This document shows, in pieces, positions 7,623-16,152 of a DNA stretch of 64,000 nucleotides. The stretch is from Rickettsiales bacterium (GTDB taxonomy: Bacteria > Bacteroidota > Bacteroidia > Cytophagales > Cyclobacteriaceae). Numbering within the stretch: the first letter of the stretch is position 1; every line of letters starts with the position of its first letter. The notes under the pieces were generated by a model. It did not search any database. It was not told the DNA's origin and saw only the letters and a list, made by a program, of their open reading frames with translations. The translations under genes were made by a program, and so were the position numbers. Location of the stretch: NCBI GenBank assembly GCA_002729235.1, contig PBTY01000106.1, forward strand, positions 1 through 64,000, read 5' to 3'.

Positions 7623-8783
7623 TTATTTAACAACCGTCCGAGGAATAGCCGCTGGAAGTCTGCTCAACATCTCGTTATTAAGTAGCTGAGTAACCTGTGT
7701 AAAAGAGCTGATATTTATTGTATTGCTTTTTTGTCTCCCAACTAAAACCACCTCTTCTCCCACTTCTACTCCTTTAATATGTGACACATCTACCATGAAT
7801 AAATTCATATTGATCAGTCCAACAACTGGTGCTTTCTTCCCTTTGATCAGTACGTGTCCACGATTTGACTGTCCACGAGGGTAGCCATTGGAATAGCCAA
7901 GTGGCAACACCGCCACTTCCATGTCTCGAGTAGCCTGGTAACTGGTGCCATACCCTATAAACTCCCCTTCTTTCACATGACGAAGGTCCATGACATCCGT
8001 TTTCCAGGTAAAGAGTCGCTTTAGTGCGCCATTGGAGCTTGTAGCACCTATTTCCTGAAGATGTGCATAATAGATGTCAGGACTTGGCCAAAAGCCATAT
8101 TGGGCTACACCGATTCTTACCATATCATATACTGTGTCAGGATACGCTAATGCTGCCGCAGAACAGGCAATGTGTTTGATTTTAGGCAGGATGTTCTTCT
8201 TCTTGCATTGTTTCAAAAACTCTTTGTAACGAGCATGCTGAGAATCAATCTTAAACTTATTGGCGAAACTCTCTGCTCCACCGAAATGCGTACACAAACC
8301 AGTGAACTCGATAAACTCCGCATTCTTCTTTAAGAAGGTAAGAGTTTTAGGAAAATCTGAAGCTTGCATCCCAGTTCTATTGGCGCCTGTCTCCACCTCT
8401 ATATGCACATGCGCCTTTTTTTCAAGCGCTCTCGCTTTCTGAAGAACAATTTCTAATCGCTCGTAATTGAAAACAAAAAACTCCACCCCATTTTCAATAG
8501 CCCAATCAATGTCTTCGTCATACAAAATACCCATGACCATCACGTCAGCTTTATCTGATTTGGCATCAAGAACTTCTTCTGCCTCAAAAGCAGACGCAGT
8601 AGCAAAGTGATTCACTCCAGATTTTTCTGCCATGCGAACAAAAGGTCCTATTCCATGGCCATAGGCATTGGCTTTTACAACAGATGAAATACGTACTCCA
8701 TCACCTACTTTCTTGCGAATGAAGTTGACATTGTTCGTTAATGAAGATTGACTCAGTTCTATTCTTGATGAGTGTCTTACCAT
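7623..8783 (-). CDS. alr: alanine racemase
   Basis: 386 residues, a fold-type III PLP racemase. PLP lysine K37 lies in VVKANAYGHG, the second catalytic base is Y278 in IGYGTSY, and RIGVAQYGFWP (223-233) is the family's R-x-G block. MVDVSH (330-335) and PLGYSNGYPRG are also conserved. It is a complete stand-alone enzyme, not fused to MurF as in many Bacteroidota, so it may not be the cell-wall housekeeping copy. Its start overlaps the end of the 662-residue gene by 7 nt, indicating translational coupling, and that gene follows an ATP-grasp ligase. I infer that it supplies D-alanine or another D-amino acid to a product made by its neighbours. Confidence 0.9.
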   Translation of the reverse strand: MVRHSSRIELSQSSLTNNVNFIRKKVGDGVRISSVVKANAYGHGIGPFVRMAEKSGVNHFATASAFEAEEVLDAKSDKADVMVMGILYDEDIDWAIENGVEFFVFNYERLEIVLQKARALEKKAHVHIEVETGANRTGMQASDFPKTLTFLKKNAEFIEFTGLCTHFGGAESFANKFKIDSQHARYKEFLKQCKKKNILPKIKHIACSAAALAYPDTVYDMVRIGVAQYGFWPSPDIYYAHLQEIGATSSNGALKRLFTWKTDVMDLRHVKEGEFIGYGTSYQATRDMEVAVLPLGYSNGYPRGQSNRGHVLIKGKKAPVVGLINMNLFMVDVSHIKGVEVGEEVVLVGRQKSNTINISSFTQVTQLLNNEMLSRLPAAIPRTVVK

Positions 8784-10765
8784 ATTTTTTGTTGATTATT
8801 CCAGGTATATGATTTACCCCAGCTGGACTTAGCCAGGTGTTCTACTTCTTTAAGTTCCGAATCAGGAACCTGATTTACTTTTTGAGCTACGTCTAAATGA
8901 CTGTAGTGAAATGCGTAAATACGCGCTGCAAACTGCGCTATCGGCAAACTAGATTCTCCGTGTTTTTCTCCATAACCAAAAACGGCGGGTTTAATCCCTT
9001 GTCCCCAATCTTGTCGTCCTTCATTGTTCGGATTTAAGAAATAAGCTCTAGCCTTCCCATTTTGATCTTTGGCTATTCGCAACAAGGAAATGGCATGAAA
9101 CCCAACCATATCTCCCTTAGACGATGTAATGAATATCCCAACCGGGTTCGGATAAGACATCTCCCGATCTCCATTAAAGTCTGGATGAAATGCGGCGTAA
9201 AAGATTCGTATAAATCCTTCAAAATCCAGAATAGAGTTGGTCAAATAATCGTAGCAAGAAGCAAAACTCAATTGTATCCACTGCCCATACATAGCAGGAT
9301 TCACCCACTTATGCGGGTCTTCAGCTCTTCCCGCAGATCGCTTCATCATCTCATTATATATCTTATCCAAATGAGGTACCAACAAAACAGAAACCGGATC
9401 GAGATTGTAATCCAATTTCTCAACCAATCCTTTGCCTAGTTGATTAGAAACCAAATCGTGATTTTCAAATCGCATAATCAAGTTGTTTTGAGTAGCAACT
9501 GTAATGATCATGTCTATGAGCTTCGCAGGAGCATGCTGACTCCACATACTCAGTCCTCTTGCTGACTGACAAGTAGGGTTATTTCCTTGCCCTACTCCCA
9601 ATGGTTGTCCCAGCATCTTAATAACTCCACCTAATAGGTATTGCTGTGCTGTCACATCCATATCTGGATGAATCAAAGATTTAATGATCCGCTTTTCTAC
9701 TTGCGGGTTCAATTTGATCTTTCTCAAATTCTCTAACCCAACTCGAACAGGTCGTCTGGAGAACAAGTTTTTACCCAGCATTCTAGCCAATCCATAAATG
9801 CATTGACAGTTATCAGGGCTAACAATTTCCAGAATCAAGGTTGTCACCAACTCATGAAATTTTTCCCATTCTGCTTTACCTCGATCATTCAAATCCAGAC
9901 AATTGGGCACTAGCTCAGGATGCTCTTTGACCAATTTCTTCAACAACAAAGGATGGTATTGACTTACCAAACCAGTTTGGTGCATGTAATAGCCAAAACT
10001 GTCAGCTTCATTCGTCAGAGTTCTGAGATTAGCATTATTCAAAAACTCCTGATAGTCTTCTAGGGATTGGTGAAGTATTGCATTCTGTGAAGGTTTGTAG
10101 ACCGAATTGATGTAAAGTCTTACCGATTTATCGACATCTCGATCTCCAGAGGTATCGAATCGAGTATCAACCAAACGTATTAATTCTCGGGCCTTTCTGG
10201 TAACAATTGGACGTTGCTCGCAAATCAAACGGATTTCCTCTGCCAGCTTATCATATACTCCTCCAAGGTCAATCTCCGAAATGATGAATCCGAACAGATT
10301 AAATGCCTTTTTCAGCTCACGCTCACTCATTACGGTACGAGTCTCTTCGGCTGGCTCTTTCAATGCAAACTCCAGATTATGAACAACCACCTCTTCCAGG
10401 AAATTCTGTGCTTCCGAGGCGTTAATCACCTCACTTTGCTGATCGCCATTGGCATAGGCCAACAATCTAAGCTCAGACATTAATTCGAAACTAGAAGATG
10501 GATGACCTGCCTTTAAGGTTCCTTTCACTAATGCTGGAACTAACTTATCAGGTTCATTCCATGCCGTACCAAAGAAAATACCAGCCTGATCTAATTCTCC
10601 GCTTTTCTCATATAAGTAAGACAGACCATCTCTGGTCAAACTGAGAATATCAATCTGTGATGCGAGCTTGGCTGCTTTATCTCTTTTGGTAAAATCAGGA
10701 GCCTCTTTGAACTCTAAAAAACTGTTTTCAAAATTTTCGAATACCCTATTGGAGGTTTCTTGCAT
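8777..10765 (-). CDS. uncharacterised 662-residue protein, possible Cys-His-Asn hydrolase fold
   Basis: I do not recognise the family. The first 380 residues look alpha-helical, with no signal peptide or membrane segment, so it should be cytoplasmic. The C-terminal part has an order typical of papain-like peptidases: C399 in NPTCQSARGLSMW, H557 in VGFHAISLLRI, and N578/N580 in AYFLNPNNEGRQDWG. The spacing words Cys...GLSxW, HA, and xNPN resemble YopT/AvrPphB-type (C58) cysteine peptidases, where the last is usually DPN. This is my inference from motifs. The gene lies 82 nt after the ATP-grasp gene and overlaps alr by 7 nt. An acyl-transfer or peptide-trimming role beside a ligase would fit, but a catalytically dead scaffold is also possible. 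Confidence 0.75.
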   Translation of the reverse strand: MQETSNRVFENFENSFLEFKEAPDFTKRDKAAKLASQIDILSLTRDGLSYLYEKSGELDQAGIFFGTAWNEPDKLVPALVKGTLKAGHPSSSFELMSELRLLAYANGDQQSEVINASEAQNFLEEVVVHNLEFALKEPAEETRTVMSERELKKAFNLFGFIISEIDLGGVYDKLAEEIRLICEQRPIVTRKARELIRLVDTRFDTSGDRDVDKSVRLYINSVYKPSQNAILHQSLEDYQEFLNNANLRTLTNEADSFGYYMHQTGLVSQYHPLLLKKLVKEHPELVPNCLDLNDRGKAEWEKFHELVTTLILEIVSPDNCQCIYGLARMLGKNLFSRRPVRVGLENLRKIKLNPQVEKRIIKSLIHPDMDVTAQQYLLGGVIKMLGQPLGVGQGNNPTCQSARGLSMWSQHAPAKLIDMIITVATQNNLIMRFENHDLVSNQLGKGLVEKLDYNLDPVSVLLVPHLDKIYNEMMKRSAGRAEDPHKWVNPAMYGQWIQLSFASCYDYLTNSILDFEGFIRIFYAAFHPDFNGDREMSYPNPVGIFITSSKGDMVGFHAISLLRIAKDQNGKARAYFLNPNNEGRQDWGQGIKPAVFGYGEKHGESSLPIAQFAARIYAFHYSHLDVAQKVNQVPDSELKEVEHLAKSSWGKSYTWNNQQKIW

Positions 10766-10788
10766 TGTTGATTGGGGTCAATAAAGAA

Positions 10789-10816
10789 CTTCTCGACAGC
10801 ATACACCATCGAGAAG
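10789..10816 (-). other. intercistronic stem-loop in the ATP-grasp operon
   Basis: Perfect 8-bp arms CTTCTCGA/TCGAGAAG around a 12-nt loop, in the 82-nt gap after the ATP-grasp gene. On the transcribed strand it is followed by TTCTTT, a weak U-run. It could act as a partial terminator that lowers expression of the two downstream genes, or as a processing site. Confidence 0.5.
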
Positions 10817-10847
10817 CAATAAATAATTGTATCTGATTATCAATTAA

Positions 10848-12071
10848 TTACACATAGAAATCTACTTCTTCATAGTGAAGCAGCAGCTCTGTCATTCGGT
10901 CCGGGTCTTCACCTTTGAAGTTAATCGTACCAAAGTGATTACCGAAACCTTCTCGACTATCGCTGATTTTCTGAGTACTCAAAGGTGGCACCAGCGTGTG
11001 ATCCACAAAGTAAGGTTCGTTATTCAGTTCCTCAGGAATCTCAAGTTTTGAGAAAGTTCGTTTCTGAGGATAAATCATCACGTTACCGTTGTAGTTATCT
11101 GGGAAATAATCTTTAGATGGGAATATTTCATCCAATTCTTCCTCTGTAATGTTTGGATCGTGACATAGTACAAATGCTGCTAGTGCATCAAATCCCCAGG
11201 ATTTACTAGCTAGTTCTAAAATATGACCTCCAGGAATTCTACAAGCTGTTTCTCCAAAGTTCAATTCATCATTTTCCGTTAAGAACCACTCTGGGTGCAC
11301 CATACCATACTCTATACCGAAGATGTCTACCAACTTCTGAACATGCTTATGAATGAGCTCTCGCTTAGAATTGAGGTAATGTCCTTCTGGAATGAAGTTG
11401 GAGTATCCAAGATGCACGTATTCTGTGATATTCAAGAAACGTACTTTTCCTTTGTTGATGAACGCCTCACAAGAAAACTCACGACCAGGCAAGTGGCTCT
11501 CAGCCAGACAAGGGAAATCGCTATCCTCACACTTCTCGTCAATATCTTTCATAGACTTCAATAACCTATGACCTACTGTACCTGCTGAAGCAAATGGTTT
11601 GATATGCACCCAGCTATCTTCCTCTCCATCTAATTGAAGATTGGCTTCATTGAGACGTTTCATGAAGGCTTTGACGCCTTCTTTGTTGTAAACTTCTTCA
11701 AATAGGCCTACTCGTAAGCCACCAATAAGGGCTTTACGCTTCATCATCGCCTTATTTCTAAATAAGAAAGCACGATTTAGTACACGTGGATCTCCACGAT
11801 AGATAGAATTCAGCGCTCCAGCCCATTCCACTGTTTCTTCAAACAACGGAACGGCCACATCTACTCCATAAGGTTGTAATTTTTCAAATAAATCCAACGA
11901 ATTGGACGTATCACTCCATTCATTTAGCTGATAAGAGACAAACGGAATGTTATTTTCTTTAGCATAAGGTTCAAAATCAGGAAAGGAAACCACAACATAG
12001 GGCTTACCAAGTTTTTCCATACTTTCGATGACGGGCAAACTCCACCCCATTAATGCGAAACATTTAGCCAT
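10848..12071 (-). CDS. ATP-grasp ligase
   Basis: 407 residues, cytoplasmic, an ATP-grasp carboxylate-amine ligase of the general type that forms peptide or amide bonds through an acyl phosphate. The N-terminal domain starts CFALMGWSLPVIESMEKLG. The adenine-side lysine is K158 in WVHIKPFASAGTVG, a glycine-rich loop. LAESHLPGREFSCEAFI (189-205) is the acidic strand pair. NFGETACRIPGG (271-282) carries the Mg-binding Glu274 and the Arg/Gly of the EinxRxgG motif. The family includes L-amino acid ligases and many biosynthetic enzymes, so the substrate is open. It is first of a three-gene set with a putative Cys-hydrolase and an alanine racemase. The 283-nt gap upstream, divergent from a lipoprotein gene, should hold the promoter. 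Confidence 0.88.
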   Translation of the reverse strand: MAKCFALMGWSLPVIESMEKLGKPYVVVSFPDFEPYAKENNIPFVSYQLNEWSDTSNSLDLFEKLQPYGVDVAVPLFEETVEWAGALNSIYRGDPRVLNRAFLFRNKAMMKRKALIGGLRVGLFEEVYNKEGVKAFMKRLNEANLQLDGEEDSWVHIKPFASAGTVGHRLLKSMKDIDEKCEDSDFPCLAESHLPGREFSCEAFINKGKVRFLNITEYVHLGYSNFIPEGHYLNSKRELIHKHVQKLVDIFGIEYGMVHPEWFLTENDELNFGETACRIPGGHILELASKSWGFDALAAFVLCHDPNITEEELDEIFPSKDYFPDNYNGNVMIYPQKRTFSKLEIPEELNNEPYFVDHTLVPPLSTQKISDSREGFGNHFGTINFKGEDPDRMTELLLHYEEVDFYV

Positions 12072-12354
12072 TATTATTATCGATTTTTGGTTTAAAGAAT
12101 TGATTGAAAAAGACAGATGTATCCTGTAGCGAGTAGTAAGGGCATATATGTCCTGTTATAGATTGATACATCTACTATAAGTAAGGAATAGCACTACAGA
12201 ATGTTCCAAAAAATCTCAATCCATTAGTTGAGTACAGTGATTTCTTAGAATTATTCAATCAAAGCCTACATTGTTAAAAAAACTCAATAAATGTTAAATG
12301 GATATGAACCTCGGAATGATCTCTCTAACTTAACGGTAAACCAAACTCAAAATC

Positions 12355-13443
12355 ATGACTAACTATCTAAAAATCATAACACTAATCCTCTTAACCTTCC
12401 TAATTTCTTGTGCTACCCCTAGTCCAGAGGAAGTATTAAACGACACTATTGAGAAATACAATGCCACGAAATTCATCAGCATTGAAGCAACATCTCTATG
12501 GCCCGACATGATTGGTGAAATCGATACAACCATTTATCAAATGGAGCTCCTAAATGATAATTCTCCTCATTTGGGTTACGGATTCATAGTGAAGCAAGAG
12601 AAATATGATGCGGTTTATATAGATGGTACCTATCAAATTTTGGAGCACGCTAATAAAGCACTTAGAACGTATGACTCTGTTGCCTTAAGTGAAGACAACA
12701 GTAGGATAACAAAAGGCATCATTGGACAATACAACCCTATCGCTCAACTACAATACGACTGGATCTTCCTTCAGGATAGTATTATGAATGACAACAAAAT
12801 GGTCGTTTACGAATACATAGATATGGATACTGTCTACGAAGGAATTGATGTGAAAGTAATCTTCAATCTTTATATCAATCCAGCCACTTATGAGGTGGTA
12901 CAGTTTGATCGAATAGCCTATCAGGATGATCAGCTGGGCCAAAAAATAGTCTGGACTTATTCTAACGCAGAATTTAGTAATGAGAAAACGGCTTTAAATT
13001 ATGATTTACCCGAGGGTTATGTTTCCATGACTGACTCAGGATACGAGTTGGTGAAAGTGGGTGACAAAGCTCCAGATTTCAAAGGGGTTACTCTGGCTGG
13101 AGATAGTATTTCACTATCTCAATATCTTGGAAAGAAGGTATTGCTGGACATATCAGTCATAAATTGTGGTTATTGTAAGGAGGCATTGAAATATATCAAT
13201 GAGTCTGATGGTTTCTCCAACAACATTCAAACAATTTACATCAACCCAACCGACAATGATAAGCGTATGCAATCCTACAAGGAACAAATCAATATCCCTT
13301 TCCCAGTGATAGCTGATAGAAAGGATTTAGGCAAAGCATATGGCGCTAATGGCTATCCTACTTTTATTCTGATTGATGAGAATGGGATCATTGAACAAGT
13401 GCAAGAAGGATATACCAAAGAATTTTTAGATCAGTTTATGTAA
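12355..13443 (+). CDS. thioredoxin-like lipoprotein (TlpA/ResA type)
   Basis: 362 residues. The signal peptide ends in the lipobox LISC with the lipidated C19. Residues 25-225 form a domain without clear motifs, rich in predicted strands, that resembles the N-terminal half of Bacteroidota TlpA-family lipoproteins. Residues 232-362 are a thioredoxin/AhpC-TSA fold beginning VGDKAPDFKG. It has the redox pair C271-G-Y-C274, the cis-Pro region at GYPTFILIDENG, and a short C-terminus. It probably acts as a membrane-attached disulfide reductase outside the cytoplasm. It is transcribed away from the ATP-grasp operon, and no cytochrome assembly genes are close. Confidence 0.85.
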   Translation: MTNYLKIITLILLTFLISCATPSPEEVLNDTIEKYNATKFISIEATSLWPDMIGEIDTTIYQMELLNDNSPHLGYGFIVKQEKYDAVYIDGTYQILEHANKALRTYDSVALSEDNSRITKGIIGQYNPIAQLQYDWIFLQDSIMNDNKMVVYEYIDMDTVYEGIDVKVIFNLYINPATYEVVQFDRIAYQDDQLGQKIVWTYSNAEFSNEKTALNYDLPEGYVSMTDSGYELVKVGDKAPDFKGVTLAGDSISLSQYLGKKVLLDISVINCGYCKEALKYINESDGFSNNIQTIYINPTDNDKRMQSYKEQINIPFPVIADRKDLGKAYGANGYPTFILIDENGIIEQVQEGYTKEFLDQFM

Positions 13444-13472
13444 AAAGTAAAACACTTGACTTGATCAGTTAG

Positions 13473-14060
13473 TTGATGGCATTGATAAATCAAAACCATC
13501 AACCAATGACTGTAAAAGAACTTAGACAACAACTCCATGAATGGATCGATCAGGGTGACACAAAAATCTTAAAAATGCTGTATGCGATCAGTAAAGTGTA
13601 CTTTACTGAAGTGAATCCAGTAAGAACCGATTCACCTCTTTATCGACTGGTATACTCCAGTGTACGATCTGAATCATGCGATCAGGAGTGTATTGACAAA
13701 ATTTTGGCTAGTTCAGTGAAGAACAATCCATCTAAAGACCTTACCGGAATGCTGTTGTATACGGAAGATCGCTTTATTCAAATACTAGAAGGTCCTCTTA
13801 TCAATGTGATGGAGACTTACAACATGATTTTGAAAGATAAGAGACATGGTGGATCTGTTATTAGATATTGTGCCCCAACAGAAGAGCGCTTCTTTGAAGA
13901 CTGGCACATGGGATCAAAGAGCATCGAAGAGTCTGTTCTTGAGTACAACACTGAGATATCAACTGAAGAAAGGAAACTATACAACTCTCTTGCGGACGGA
14001 AACCTATCTTCCTACAAAGATGACAGCATCAGAATGTTGAAGACATTTTTAGCATTCTGA
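13473..14060 (+). CDS. BLUF blue-light photoreceptor with N-terminal helical extension
   Basis: 195 residues. Residues 56-150 are a BLUF domain, which binds FAD and signals through a hydrogen-bond switch on blue light. The photocycle residues are all present: Y61 in YRLVYSSV, N84/N85 in NNPSKDLTGMLLY, Q103 in FIQILEGP, and W144/M146 in EDWHMGSK. Residues 12-46 (VKELRQQLHEWIDQGDTKIL and onward) form two amphipathic helices resembling the short antitoxin-like helical segment common in Bacteroidota small proteins. This could be a dimer or partner interface. No EAL, GGDEF or cyclase domain follows, so output must be through protein contact. Three nearby in-frame ATGs make the start uncertain by up to 11 residues. 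Confidence 0.9.
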   Translation: MMALINQNHQPMTVKELRQQLHEWIDQGDTKILKMLYAISKVYFTEVNPVRTDSPLYRLVYSSVRSESCDQECIDKILASSVKNNPSKDLTGMLLYTEDRFIQILEGPLINVMETYNMILKDKRHGGSVIRYCAPTEERFFEDWHMGSKSIEESVLEYNTEISTEERKLYNSLADGNLSSYKDDSIRMLKTFLAF

Positions 14061-14085
14061 GTAACATCTCTGAATTTGGCATAGC

Positions 14086-14113
14086 TCTTGGCTTTTATAT
14101 CCTAAAACCAAGA
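14086..14113 (+). promoter_or_regulatory. leader hairpin directly before a start codon
   Basis: Arms TCTTGG-C-TTTTA and TAAAA-CCAAGA pair over 11 bp with one bulged C. The hairpin ends 3 nt before the ATG at 14117, so it would cover the ribosome landing site. It may act as a translation control element or as the tail of the upstream BLUF transcript, although no U-run follows. Confidence 0.4.
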
Positions 14114-14116
14114 ACT

Positions 14117-14299
14117 ATGACTTTTAAAGTAATCGCAATCACATTAGTACTTATCGGATTTTTAGGTCTTACCTTCGGTGTTTTAGGAATCTTTGGAACG
14201 CCAGTAATCGCCTTAAACGCATGGGCAATGGCTATTTTGGGTTTCATTTTTTTCCTTTCAGGTATGGGCTTATTGAAACGTCAATTAGATTCCAAATAG
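14117..14299 (+). CDS. small two-helix membrane protein
   Basis: 60 residues, almost entirely two hydrophobic helices (about residues 5-27 and 32-52) with a short turn and the basic C-terminus KRQLDSK. No motif points to a function. The leader hairpin at 14086-14113 and the start codon spaced 57 nt behind the BLUF gene suggest it is a real gene on the same transcript or one nearby. Microproteins of this kind often accompany larger membrane complexes, but none is apparent here. Confidence 0.6.
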   Translation: MTFKVIAITLVLIGFLGLTFGVLGIFGTPVIALNAWAMAILGFIFFLSGMGLLKRQLDSK

Positions 14300-14413
14300 C
14301 CTTATTTGGATTCTCATTGTGAGAAAATGGTTTGTCAAATCGATAAAATCAACACTCAATCATTCATGATGTTTGCAAATTTTGGTAGTTTGGTTGTGAA
14401 CTAAACTCCGCGC

Positions 14414-15079
14414 ATGAAAAACATCAATTGGCCTGACCATCTCACGAACCTGATTGTAGTTATTCTCGGTATCACTATTGCCTTTTATCTGGAGGGTTGG
14501 AAAGAGAGTAAAAGGAGTGAAAAACTAGAGCAACAATACCTAACTAGTTTGGCCACTGACCTGCAGAGCGATCGTTATTACCTGGACACGATCATGATTA
14601 TCAATAAATCAGTTGGTAAAAGTCTAGAGATATTGTCTGGTGCGACTATTGGCAAGCCATATCCTGAAGATTCCTTACTGATTCATCTATATGCCACCCA
14701 ATTCATTCCTCCATTCAAACCACAAAAGGTCACTTACGAAACCCTGAAAGCGACCGGTGGTCTTGAAGTAATTAAGGATTTTGAACTAAGAAATAGAATT
14801 GTGGAACTGTATGAGCAGTATTATCGAGGTGGTCAGGAATTTGATCAGGCCATAACAGATCATACCCAGAATTATATCCAGCCATATTTCATCAAAAATC
14901 TAGTTTTCCTGGGGCCTAACCAGATTGACGCGTCCTTTTTACATGAAAATGAGGTTCGGAATATGCTTTTCGCTGAGAAGAACATTTTCAATCTCCGGTC
15001 CGACTTTTATAAAGTATTGGATGTAGAACTGAATGAAATTATGGAACAGGTCAATCAACAAATTGAACCAGAATCATGA
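14414..15079 (+). CDS. single-pass membrane protein, DUF6090-like
   Basis: 221 residues. The opening NWPDHLTNLIVVILGITIAFYLEGW is one transmembrane helix with the pattern seen in Bacteroidota DUF6090 proteins, including the EGWKE sequence that follows it. The rest is soluble, helical and charged and should face the periplasm or cytoplasm. No catalytic residues are recognisable. It ends in ATGA, overlapping the GNAT gene by 4 nt, so the two are translationally coupled. The function is unknown. Confidence 0.75.
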   Translation: MKNINWPDHLTNLIVVILGITIAFYLEGWKESKRSEKLEQQYLTSLATDLQSDRYYLDTIMIINKSVGKSLEILSGATIGKPYPEDSLLIHLYATQFIPPFKPQKVTYETLKATGGLEVIKDFELRNRIVELYEQYYRGGQEFDQAITDHTQNYIQPYFIKNLVFLGPNQIDASFLHENEVRNMLFAEKNIFNLRSDFYKVLDVELNEIMEQVNQQIEPES

Positions 15080-15582
15080 CCATCCGGCTGAAAAGTTTAC
15101 ACGAAGACCAGGCAGAAGTCCTGGCTAGTTTGGCCAACAACAGACACATCTGGGATAATGTGAGAGACTATTTTCCCTATCCATTTACCGTACTCGATGC
15201 TGTTGATTTTATCATGAAAAAAAAGCTGGATGAGCCTCCTACTCATTTCGGTATATTCAATGGTGATGAATTTACCGGTGTTATTGGTATTGATGTGATG
15301 AAAGATATTTTCCGAAAAACGGGTTATATCGGTTATTGGATTGGAGAACCTTATTGGGGAAAAGGAATAGCTACCGAAGCTATCCTTCAAATGGTAGATC
15401 ATGGATTCAAGACGCTGGGGTTGATTAAAATCCAGGCGGGTGTCTTTCATCACAATGCTGCTTCTATCAAAGTGCTTGAAAAAACAGGTTTCCAATTGGA
15501 AGGTCGATTGGTCAAAGGTGCCATCAAGAATGATGAAGTGATTGATCAACTGATCTATGGGATGGTCAATCCTAATTGCTGA
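15076..15582 (+). CDS. GNAT acetyltransferase, RimJ/RimL type
   Basis: 168 residues spanning the whole N-acetyltransferase fold. The acetyl-CoA pyrophosphate loop is in WIGEPYWGKGIATEAIL (about 91-107), matching the Q/RxxGxG/A signature as YWGKGIA. The C-terminal HHNAASIKVLEKTGFQLEGR is the motif-B region typical of RimJ/RimL and Acetyltransf_3 members. The substrate (protein N-terminus, amino acid or small amine) cannot be told. It is coupled by a 4-nt overlap to the preceding DUF6090-like gene. Confidence 0.88.
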   Translation: MTIRLKSLHEDQAEVLASLANNRHIWDNVRDYFPYPFTVLDAVDFIMKKKLDEPPTHFGIFNGDEFTGVIGIDVMKDIFRKTGYIGYWIGEPYWGKGIATEAILQMVDHGFKTLGLIKIQAGVFHHNAASIKVLEKTGFQLEGRLVKGAIKNDEVIDQLIYGMVNPNC

Positions 15583-15642
15583 TTAACTAATTAAAAAAAG
15601 AAAAACATCAATAAATTATTTGATTCAAGGATCAAAAAGTTC

Positions 15643-16140
15643 TTGGATAAGCATGGGTATTCACTGGCGTTAGGTGATAATGCTGTGGAGATTTTTTACG
15701 CTCAGCAGATCCAAAACTTCATAGTGGTGATGGGTATAATCGCTACTTTTATTTTCGCCATCATCGGATTAGCTAAGCCATATCTAGGATTTACTGCAGC
15801 CATACTTTCAATGGTCATCGCTATTATTTTAAGCCAGCGTGTAAGAGGCTCTTTAGTCCTAAGCATCGATTTAATGACGTCAAGAATTAAAATTGCGAAT
15901 CAACTCTTCACTTCCATTGAGAATATTGCTCAAATTACTATGGACAGTAATTTCACAGATGAATACTCAAGTGCCGATAAACAAACTTCTGAAGTTTATA
16001 CACACAGATTAATACTCATCGCTGTTGGCGGCAGACCATACAAAGTTTTTGAATTTGAAGAAGATTATGTTGAGCCCTCCGAGGGATTAGAGGCATTTTA
16101 TGAAGCCTTGAAAACAGTTCTAACTATATCTGAGATGTAA
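15643..16140 (+). CDS. two-helix membrane protein of unknown function
   Basis: 165 residues from a TTG start. The reading frame is open a further 48 nt upstream (KKFLDKHGYS context, with no ATG), so the true start may be a rarer codon such as ATC upstream, or the TTG. A hydrophobic hairpin occupies about residues 27-66 (two helices separated by a short KPYLG turn). The remainder resembles a small PH-like beta domain with a regular strand pattern ending YKVFEFEEDYVE. No enzyme motif is seen. It converges with the minus-strand gene at 16153, leaving 12 nt between the stops. Confidence 0.65.
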   Translation: MDKHGYSLALGDNAVEIFYAQQIQNFIVVMGIIATFIFAIIGLAKPYLGFTAAILSMVIAIILSQRVRGSLVLSIDLMTSRIKIANQLFTSIENIAQITMDSNFTDEYSSADKQTSEVYTHRLILIAVGGRPYKVFEFEEDYVEPSEGLEAFYEALKTVLTISEM

Positions 16141-16152
16141 CACACAAATGCA

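Noticed and set aside
9062-9439. 125-codon plus-strand frame
   Set aside because: It lies opposite the 662-residue gene, whose frame is fully protein-like, so it is a shadow.
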